NCBI RefSeq assembly: GCF_900099965.1
Contig: NZ_FNDJ01000015.1
Coordinates: 124,001-188,000 of the forward strand
Length of the DNA stretch: 64,000 nt
Direction: 5' to 3'
Origin: Nonomuraea jiangxiensis
GTDB taxonomy: Bacteria > Actinomycetota > Actinomycetes > Streptosporangiales > Streptosporangiaceae
Part shown: positions 58,348 through 64,000 of the stretch, piece after piece
Numbering within the stretch: position 1 is the stretch's first letter
How the letters are laid out: every line of letters starts with the position of its first letter
Translations under genes and position numbers: made by a program
The notes under the pieces: generated by a model
What the model was told of the DNA's origin: nothing
The model's input: only the letters and a program-made list of their open reading frames with translations
The model's database searches: none

Positions 58348-58893
58348 GTGAGCCAGCAAACCGGCACCGGCGCGTCCGCCGAGCCGCAGGCCCTCGACAT
58401 CGGGCCGGCGGTCGAGGGGGATCTCGCCGAGATCGTCAGAATCCTCAACCACACGATCGTGCACTCGGTGGCCTCGTTCGCCACCCGGCCGACCAGCGTG
58501 GCCGAGCAGCGCGGCTGGTTCGAGCGGTTCTCCTCGACCGGACCCCACCGGCTGCTGGTCGCCCGGCGCGGCGAGGCGGTCCTGGGCTACGCCTGCAGCG
58601 GGCCCTATCGTGACCACGAAGCCTTCCGGGAGACGGTCGAGGTGAGCGTCGCGCTGGATGCGGGTTGCCGGGGCCAGGGCGTGGGGAGCGCGCTCTATCG
58701 GGAGTTGTTCGAGTGCCTGGCCGGCGAGCCGGTGCACGTCGTCGTCGCCGGCATAGCCGTGCCCAACGACGCGTCGGTGGCCCTGCACCGGAAGTTCGGC
58801 TTCACGGAGGTCGGCACGTTCCGCGAATACGCGGTCAAGAACGGTCAGTACATCAGCTCCCTGTGGATGCAGCGCGTCCTGCCGGGCCGCTGA
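58348..58893 (+). CDS. GNAT acetyltransferase, phosphinothricin-acetyltransferase type
   Basis: 181 residues from a GTG. The N-terminal stretch DIGPAVEGDLAEIVRILNHT, with TIVHSVASFATRPTSVAEQR, and the acetyl-CoA loop VSVALDAGCRGQGVGSALYR (R-x-x-G-x-G/A) are diagnostic, ending GFTEVGTFREYAVKNGQYIS. This is the PAT/MnaT (amino-acid or methionine-sulfone N-acetyltransferase) group. No bialaphos genes are nearby, so self-detoxification is the likely role. Confidence 0.92.
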   Translation: MSQQTGTGASAEPQALDIGPAVEGDLAEIVRILNHTIVHSVASFATRPTSVAEQRGWFERFSSTGPHRLLVARRGEAVLGYACSGPYRDHEAFRETVEVSVALDAGCRGQGVGSALYRELFECLAGEPVHVVVAGIAVPNDASVALHRKFGFTEVGTFREYAVKNGQYISSLWMQRVLPGR

Positions 58894-58904
58894 CCGCCTG
58901 AAGA

Positions 58905-59579
58905 TCAGCGGTGCACGGTCAGCATGCGGTCGGCGCCGCGCTGGAACTCGTAGGGGACCCTGCGCACCGCGCACACCAGCCCGTCGCTCCGCAGCTCCGC
59001 CTGAAGCTCGTCGAGGAAGTCGACCGGCTCGCCGTCGCCCATGCGGACCAGGGGGAAGATCCTCACCTCGGCCCGGCTGACCCGGCTCATCTCGGTGATC
59101 GCCGCCCGGTGCCACTCCCGGTCCAGGCGCCCGGCCCAGGTGAACAGCAGGTGCGAACAGAGCACCAGGTCGACGCTGTCGTCGGCCAGCGGGAGCCGCG
59201 GCAGCCCGGCGGCCAGGTAGGAGCCCGGATGCCGGCGGAGGTCGCTCATGAACGCGCTCCTGGCATTGAGGCGCATCTCCCGGCGCCGTTCCGCCGAGCC
59301 GTACCACTTCCACACGAACCGGTCCGCGTTCGCGTCGATCATCGCGTTGCCCTGGCTCAGGTCGGCCGCCAGCCGGTCGGCGATCGCGCCGACGCCGTGT
59401 GAGTAGAGCGGGTCCGCCGCCAGGGCCCGGACCCCCGCCGCCCTGGCCTCCGCGACGAAGCTGGACGCCCCGCCGGCGCAGTCGAGGACGACGCCGTCCA
59501 GGTCGCGGTCGTCGATCGCGAACATAGCCCGGTACTCGGCGAAGGAACGGGACGACATGATCATTTCCGCCTGGCTCAC
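58905..59579 (-). CDS. SAM-dependent methyltransferase-like protein with atypical motif I
   Basis: 224 residues from a GTG (VSQAEMIMSSRSFAEYRAMF) behind GGAGTGG; an upstream ATG at 59645 is possible. Class I methyltransferase-like layout: motif I reads DCAGGASSFVAEARAAGVRA (compare D-x-G-x-G-x-G), motif post-I AADPLYSHG, then ADDSVDLVLCSHLLFTW, IFPLVRMGDG. The canonical second glycine is changed, so cofactor binding is uncertain. Substrate unknown. Confidence 0.82.
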   Translation of the reverse strand: MSQAEMIMSSRSFAEYRAMFAIDDRDLDGVVLDCAGGASSFVAEARAAGVRALAADPLYSHGVGAIADRLAADLSQGNAMIDANADRFVWKWYGSAERRREMRLNARSAFMSDLRRHPGSYLAAGLPRLPLADDSVDLVLCSHLLFTWAGRLDREWHRAAITEMSRVSRAEVRIFPLVRMGDGEPVDFLDELQAELRSDGLVCAVRRVPYEFQRGADRMLTVHR

Positions 59580-59797
59580 TGCCCACTCCCGTCCCCCGGC
59601 CACCCCGCGCCGCCCGGCGGTATCGGGCGTCGGGCACCCGATCATGCGGGCGCGTTCTCATAGTGACAAACACCGCGCCCACCCCTACCACGGGCCGGCC
59701 TTCACAGAGCCGGCGGAGGTCAGCGCGGTCACGATCCCGGCGACCGCCTCGTCGGCGCTGAGGGCCGGGCAGCGCGTCGCGGAAGCCTCCGTGCACT

Positions 59798-59815
59798 GTA
59801 CGGAAAACCGTACGG
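59798..59815. promoter_or_regulatory. GTACGG-AAAA-CCGTAC dyad before the metallopeptidase-like gene
   Basis: Perfect 6-bp arms (59798-59803, 59808-59813) with AAAA between; CCGTACGG (59808-59815) is itself palindromic. It lies in the 269-base gap 59580-59848, 34-51 bases upstream of the start at 59849. Nothing else recognisable is seen in that gap. Confidence 0.5.
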
Positions 59816-59848
59816 CTAGCTTGGCCATCCCGCGTCGAAGGAGGATCG

Positions 59849-61051
59849 ATGACCGAGTGGCCACGCGACTACGCGATGCTGGCGTTACGGATCAACCGGC
59901 TGATCGGCGGCGCCGCGCTGAGCGGCGGCGTGCTCATCTACCGAGGCCCCGAGGAGTGGGGCGCGCGGGCGGGCAGTGAACCGCCGGCCGCGCCGGGGAA
60001 GCTGGCCGACGACGCCGAGCGGCTGCTGGAGAGCGCCCCGACGCCCTACCTGGCCGCTCACGTCCGCGCGATGCGCGCCGTCGCCCGGTACCTGGACGGC
60101 GAGCGGCCGCCGCTGGCCGCGTACGCCCGCGAGTGCCTGGGCCTGGAGCCGCGGCGGCTGCCGGAGGAGGTGTTCGAGGAGGCGCACGCGGAGCTGGACG
60201 CCGCCCTGCCCAAGGGCCCCGGCCCGCTGGCGGACCGGCTCCGGGCCTGGCAGGCGGCGCACACGCTGGAGCCGATCGAGCGGCTGCCCGCGCTGGTGGC
60301 CAAGGCGGTGACCGAGACCCGGGCGCGGACGAACGCCATCGTGCCGTTGCCGGAGGGCGAGGTCGTCGGCTGCCGGCTCGTCGAAGGCGTGTCGTTCCAC
60401 GGGGCCGGCGCGTACGAGGGCGAGCTGAGATCCACGATCCACATCAACAAGGCGATCCCCTACAACCTGGCCGACCTGCTGTATCTGGTTGCTCATGAGG
60501 GCCATCCGGGGCACATCGCCGAGTCGATGCTCAAGGAGCTCCACCTGGCGGACCGGCGGGACCAGGAGGTGCGGTTCATGGTGTCGCCGTCGTTCGTGCT
60601 CAGCGAGGGGCTCGGGCTGCTGGCCGAGGAGATCCTGTTCCCCGGCGACGAGGCACAGGTATGGCTGAACCGGCACATCTTCCCCGACCTGGGCATCCGA
60701 TCCGACGGGAGCGACTTCGCGGCGATCCACCACGCCAAGAACGTACTGTGGGGCGTGTGGGGGAACGTGGCGTTCCTGGCGGACGAGGGGCGGCCGGACG
60801 CCGACCTGGTCGCGTACCTGACCCGGTGGGCGCTCTACAGCGACGAGGAAGCGGGGCGCGCCACGGGACTGCTCAAGCCGTCACCGACGAGTCCGTACAT
60901 ATTCGGCTATTTTCACGGGTGGGAGCTGCTGCGGCCCTGGGCGGCGCGGCGCGCCGAACGGGTCCGGCGCCTGCTCACCGAGCAACTCCTCCCAGCCGAC
61001 GTGACCTCCGGGGCCGAGTCAGACCCCGGAGCCGATCCGAGAGGAACCTGA
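59849..61051 (+). CDS. DUF885-like zinc metallopeptidase
   Basis: 400 residues with AAGGAGGATCG before the ATG. Soluble helical protein without a signal peptide. Residues 216-222 read HEGHPGH (in YLVAHEGHPGHIAESML), the DUF885 variant of HExxH that binds zinc. Further on lies SEGLGLLAEE with a likely third-ligand Glu (about 253-262). DUF885 proteins resemble carboxypeptidases. Here the sequence is shorter than the usual ~550 residues. Eight bases separate it from the downstream MOSC gene, so they are probably one operon. Confidence 0.85.
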   Translation: MTEWPRDYAMLALRINRLIGGAALSGGVLIYRGPEEWGARAGSEPPAAPGKLADDAERLLESAPTPYLAAHVRAMRAVARYLDGERPPLAAYARECLGLEPRRLPEEVFEEAHAELDAALPKGPGPLADRLRAWQAAHTLEPIERLPALVAKAVTETRARTNAIVPLPEGEVVGCRLVEGVSFHGAGAYEGELRSTIHINKAIPYNLADLLYLVAHEGHPGHIAESMLKELHLADRRDQEVRFMVSPSFVLSEGLGLLAEEILFPGDEAQVWLNRHIFPDLGIRSDGSDFAAIHHAKNVLWGVWGNVAFLADEGRPDADLVAYLTRWALYSDEEAGRATGLLKPSPTSPYIFGYFHGWELLRPWAARRAERVRRLLTEQLLPADVTSGAESDPGADPRGT

Positions 61052-61058
61052 CCGATCC

Positions 61059-61907
61059 ATGGGAACTGTGCGGGCCCTGCACCGGTATCCGGTGAAGTCG
61101 ATGCTGGGGGAGAGGCTGACCAGCGCGGCGATCACCGAGCGCGGGCTGGGCGGCGACCGGGTGGCCGCCGTGCTGGACGAGACGGGCGCGGTCGGCAGCG
61201 CCAAGCACCCGCGCAAGTGGGGCCGGTTGCTCGCCTGCCGGGGCAGCCTGACGGGCGGCGGCACGGTCGAGGTCGAGCTGCCCGACGGGACCGTCCAGCG
61301 TGCCGGAGACCCCGACCTGGACAAGCGGCTGACCGAGCTGCTGGGCCGGCGGGTCTTCCTGTCGGACACCCCGCCCGGGGAGGGCGGCACGCTGGAGCGG
61401 GCCGTGCCGGAATACCCGGGCGGGGTCGCCGACAGCGTGCGCGAGACGGCCTCGGCCGACGCCACCGGCGCGCTCATCACCTCCGGCCAGGTCGCGCCCG
61501 GGACGTTCTTCGACTTCGGAGCGCTCCACCTCGTCACCACCTCGACCCTGGACCGGCTGCGCGCCGCCCACCCCGCCGGTGACTTCGACCCGCGCCGCTT
61601 CCGCCCGAACCTCGTCATCGACACACCCGGCGAACCCGGCTTCGTCGAGGACACCTGGATCGGCTCGGACCTGCGCGTCGGCGAGGCCGTCCTGCGGCCC
61701 GTGCTGCCCACCCCGCGCTGCGTGGTCCCCACCTTCGCCCACGACGACCTGCCGCCAGACCCCGGCATCATGCGTACGGTCGCCCGCGAGCACCGCGTAC
61801 CGGTCCTCGACCTCGGCCGGCTGTCGTGCGTCGGCGTCTACCTGGAGGTCGTGACACCCGGCACGGTACGCGCCGGCGACCCGGTCACCCGAGTGCCCCG
61901 CCCGTGA
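61059..61907 (+). CDS. MOSC-domain protein
   Basis: 282 residues. N-terminal MOSC beta-barrel: ALHRYPVKSMLGERLTSAAI, ERGLGGDRVAAVLDETG, and C-terminal MOSC core with FRPNLVIDTPGEPGFVEDTW and PTPRCVVPTFAH, where the conserved Cys (R-C-V-V-P-T) is the sulfur/molybdenum-related residue. Members act in molybdenum cofactor sulfur transfer or as N-hydroxylated-compound reductases (YiiM/mARC types). Substrate unknown. Linked to the metallopeptidase-like gene upstream. Confidence 0.9.
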   Translation: MGTVRALHRYPVKSMLGERLTSAAITERGLGGDRVAAVLDETGAVGSAKHPRKWGRLLACRGSLTGGGTVEVELPDGTVQRAGDPDLDKRLTELLGRRVFLSDTPPGEGGTLERAVPEYPGGVADSVRETASADATGALITSGQVAPGTFFDFGALHLVTTSTLDRLRAAHPAGDFDPRRFRPNLVIDTPGEPGFVEDTWIGSDLRVGEAVLRPVLPTPRCVVPTFAHDDLPPDPGIMRTVAREHRVPVLDLGRLSCVGVYLEVVTPGTVRAGDPVTRVPRP

Positions 61908-61950
61908 GAGACCGGCGTCCAGGCGACCACGGGCTTGGCGCACCCGTCGC

Positions 61951-61975
61951 GGTTGCCTAAATGCATTAGGCAACC
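61951..61975. promoter_or_regulatory. Palindromic operator before the TetR gene
   Basis: GGTTGCCTAA-ATGCA-TTAGGCAACC: perfect 10-bp arms with a 5-bp spacer, 33 bases upstream of the TetR start codon. The size and position suit autoregulation by a TetR dimer. Same architecture as the dyad at 24591-24613. Confidence 0.75.
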
Positions 61976-62008
61976 ACATAATGTCTTTCGCTCGATGGGA
62001 GGACGACG

Positions 62009-62590
62009 ATGGTTCGCGCGGGGCTGACCGTGGAACGCCTGACGAGGGCGGGGGCGGAGCTGGCCGACGAGGTCGGCTTCGACCAGGTGACCGTCTCGGC
62101 GCTGGCCCGGCGGTTCGACGTCAAGGTCGCGAGCCTCTACTCCCACCTCAAGAGCTCCCAGGACCTCAAGACCAGGATCGCCCTGTTCTCCCTGGCGGAG
62201 CTCGCCGACCGGGTCGCCGCCGCCCTCGCCGGGCGGGCCGGCAGGGACGCCCTGGCCGCCTTCGCGGACGCCTACCGCGACTACGCCAAAGAGCATCCCG
62301 GCCGATACGCCGCCACCCGGCTCAGGCTCGACCCCGAGACCGCGGCCGCCAGCGCCGGTGTCCGGCACGCGCAGATGACGCGGGCGATCCTGCGCGGCTA
62401 CGACCTGACGGAGCCGGACCAGACACACGCGGTGCGGATGCTGGGCAGCGTCTTCCACGGCTACGTCAGCCTGGAGACGAGCGGGAGCTTCAGCCACACC
62501 GCCGTCGACCTCGAAGAATCCTGGTCCTGGATCGTGGACTCCCTCGACACCCTGCTGCGCACCTGGACGCCCGGAAGAACCCCGAGCTGA
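62009..62590 (+). CDS. TetR-family regulator (WHG-like C-terminal domain)
   Basis: 193 residues. N-terminal HTH: RLTRAGAELADEVGFDQVTV, SALARRFDVKVASLYSHLKS. The C-terminal part with FADAYRDYAKEHPGRYAAT and VRMLGSVFHGYVSLETSGSF matches the actinobacterial TetR/WHG group, in which a conserved F-H-G-Y/F-xxLE segment is typical. Autoregulation through the operator at 61951-61975 is expected. No divergent target; downstream is a convergent oxidoreductase. Confidence 0.92.
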   Translation: MVRAGLTVERLTRAGAELADEVGFDQVTVSALARRFDVKVASLYSHLKSSQDLKTRIALFSLAELADRVAAALAGRAGRDALAAFADAYRDYAKEHPGRYAATRLRLDPETAAASAGVRHAQMTRAILRGYDLTEPDQTHAVRMLGSVFHGYVSLETSGSFSHTAVDLEESWSWIVDSLDTLLRTWTPGRTPS

Positions 62591-62678
62591 GTCCCCGCGG
62601 TCCACGGCTTCCTCGACACCATCCGGTAAGGGCATCGGGACACGCCCACCGAACCGGCTGACCGGCATCGCCGGGTTC

Positions 62679-63611
62679 TCAGCGGTCGGGGGCGGACGCG
62701 TTCAGGTCGGACATGATCGAGGTGACCGCCTCCATCGCGCCCACCCGTACCACGAAGCGGGTGATGCCCCAGCGGCGCTCGTGCTCCGCGATCGCCGAGA
62801 CGATCTCCGCCCTGGTGCCGACGAGGACGAACGGGGAGGCGAGCAGCTCGGCCTCGGTGAGACCGAGGCGCTCGGCGCGGTCGGCGACCCGCGCGCCGGC
62901 GTCGTCGGTCACCTCGACGATCTGCACGAGCGCTTCGAGGGCCGGGGGCCGCTCGCGTCCGGCGGCGCCGGCGGCGACGTGCTCCAGCTGCGCCTCGATC
63001 TCGGCGGGACGCCAGCGCACCTCGTGGCTGTGCCCATCGGACAGCGTGCGCCCGAAGCCGGTCAGGCCGACCACGTCGGCGTGCGCGCCCGCCCAGCGCA
63101 GCAGCCGCGAGTTGGCGGTGCCCAGGGTGAGCGGGATCCGGTCCTGGACGGGCCGCGGCCCGGCGAGCCGCGCGCCCCTGGCCACCAGCTCCGGCGTGTC
63201 GACGTCGATCTCCTTGCCGTCGAGCAGGCCGCGTACGGCCTCCGCCACGGCGACGCACCGCCGCACCCGGCCGGCGACGTCGGGGTAGGGCCGGCCGACC
63301 GCGTCCCACTCGCCGGGCGTGTGACCGGCCCCGATCCCGAGCCGGGCACGGCCGCCGGACAGCGCGTCCAGCGTGGCCACGTCGCCGGCCAGCAGGATCG
63401 GCTCCCTGATCCCCGCGTTGGAGACGTAGGAGCCGAGGCCGATGGTGGAGGTGACGGCCGCGGCCGCCGCCAGCTCGACGAACGGCGAGGCCGCGGTCCC
63501 CGGGTGGTCGGCCGTCAGCAGGGCGTCGAAGCCCGCCGCCTCGCACCGCCGCGCGAGGTCCAGCCAGGAGTCGACGTCGGCCGCGTTGGCTTGGAGGGAG
63601 AAGTGCGTCAT
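62679..63611 (-). CDS. LLM-class flavin (F420-type) oxidoreductase
   Basis: 310 residues. Luciferase-like TIM barrel: FSLQANAADVDSWLDLARRC, ADHPGTAASPFVELAAAAAV, TIGLGSYVSNAGIREPILLA, TLDALSGGRARLGIGAGHTP and GWDAV-type region (GEWDAVGRPYPDVAG). The TIGR03621-like actinobacterial branch is known for F420-dependent members. FMN use cannot be excluded. Substrate unknown. No electron-transfer partner nearby. Confidence 0.9.
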   Translation of the reverse strand: MTHFSLQANAADVDSWLDLARRCEAAGFDALLTADHPGTAASPFVELAAAAAVTSTIGLGSYVSNAGIREPILLAGDVATLDALSGGRARLGIGAGHTPGEWDAVGRPYPDVAGRVRRCVAVAEAVRGLLDGKEIDVDTPELVARGARLAGPRPVQDRIPLTLGTANSRLLRWAGAHADVVGLTGFGRTLSDGHSHEVRWRPAEIEAQLEHVAAGAAGRERPPALEALVQIVEVTDDAGARVADRAERLGLTEAELLASPFVLVGTRAEIVSAIAEHERRWGITRFVVRVGAMEAVTSIMSDLNASAPDR

Positions 63612-63666
63612 ACGACGAGCCTCTCGTATCGCTCCCGGGACCGGTCCCGGTTCCGCTCGAAGCGCA

Positions 63667-64000
63667 TCACCCGGGGCCGAGCAGGGCCGTGGCCATCCGC
63701 TGTACGGAACGGGTGAAACACCGCGGGTCGCCCGGCGGTGTCAGATGGCGGATCAGGTCGCCGTCGAAGACGGACAGCAGGGCGTGGGCCAGGAAATCGG
63801 CGTCGAGATCGGGACGGCCGGCGGCGAGCAGGGCGCTGAGGTGGCCGTGCCAGAACCGGTAGCTGGGATCACCGTACTTGTCCTCGGCGCAGGCCTGCTC
63901 GTGCGCGGACAGCAGGACGGCGTTGCCTTCCGCGATCGCGCCGAGGCCGTCGAGGAAGGCGAGCAGCCGCTCCCTGGCGGGCGCTCCGGGGCCCAGGGGC
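63667..64000 (-). CDS. TetR-family regulator, C-terminal part (5' end outside the window)
   Basis: The minus-strand frame stopping at 63667 is open to the right edge. It reads RERLLAFLDGLGAIAEGNAV, LLSAHEQACAEDKYGDPSYR, FWHGHLSALLAAGRPDLDAD and FLAHALLSVFDGDLIRHLT, the helical ligand domain of a TetR regulator. The HTH would lie beyond 64000. It is upstream of the LLM oxidoreductase on the same strand, the likely partner gene. Confidence 0.75.
   Translation of the reverse strand, partial: PLGPGAPARERLLAFLDGLGAIAEGNAVLLSAHEQACAEDKYGDPSYRFWHGHLSALLAAGRPDLDADFLAHALLSVFDGDLIRHLTPPGDPRCFTRSVQRMATALLGPG

Noticed and set aside
1..64000. CRISPR arrays, transposases, integrases or att sites
   Set aside because: No regularly spaced repeat array and no DDE, serine or tyrosine recombinase motifs seen; the tRNA-like genes show no flanking integrase or repeated 3' end at a distance.

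Overview
The window is very GC-rich, uses many GTG and a few TTG starts, and carries SARP/BTAD, MmyB-type XRE, SigE-type ECF, F420-type and RsbU/STAS genes. Together these point to a filamentous actinomycete; Streptosporangiales (Nonomuraea-like) is my guess from gene style, not a demonstrated placement. It reads as chromosomal arm-type DNA: many short regulator-plus-target units, no ribosomal or core biosynthetic operons, no transposase, integrase or CRISPR array seen.

Left part (1-5304): a beta-ketoadipate (protocatechuate) operon pcaI-J-F-H-G, with all junctions overlapping or nearly so, divergent from an IclR regulator that is two IclR proteins fused head to tail and runs off the left edge. 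Two overlapping palindromes lie in the shared promoter. The genes that should follow (pcaB, pcaC/L, pcaD) are absent here. 5329-15952: a broken Tat-signal gene, a small secreted two-repeat protein, a gutted LuxR/LAL regulator, a hydrolase, a VOC protein, an APH-type kinase, a broken SigE sigma factor run together with a beta-propeller protein, a secreted protein next to an OmpR-type two-component pair, and a MarR-MFS pair.

16136-31926: two copies of a unit made of an MmyB-like XRE regulator plus a HAMP sensor protein, each damaged in a different half; a third XRE regulator; LysR/DoxX, CMD, amidohydrolase and TetR genes; a collapsed ABC exporter; a conserved-looking unknown protein followed by two odd tandem tRNA-like genes; a STAS protein; and a BTAD regulator divergent from an epoxide-hydrolase-like enzyme.

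32771-51147: a GNAT protein, a PAS/GAF/PP2C phosphatase with its STAS partner (partner-switching signalling), NmrA-like and TIGR03086 proteins, TetR/hydrolase, duplicated CMD peroxidase-like genes coupled to an FAD oxidoreductase, a YbdK-type ligase, a nuclease/phosphatase, a hydrolase with a candidate leader, an acyl-CoA ligase, a membrane-anchored hydrolase, an ArsR-like regulator and a DadA-like oxidase.

51148-64000: a secreted CE15-FN3-FN3-CBM2 glucuronoyl esterase behind three CGAAA-type operators, an AAA ATPase, another APH-type kinase, an SMR efflux pair with its MarR regulator, GNAT and methyltransferase genes, a DUF885-like metallopeptidase with a MOSC protein, a TetR with a near-perfect operator, an F420-type oxidoreductase and a partial TetR at the right edge.

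Two themes stand out. First, at least six loci keep both ends of a gene but have lost the middle or the frame. Second, an unknown protein is followed within 50 bases by two tRNA-like genes that share an identical T-arm but lack normal Lys/Pro identity features.
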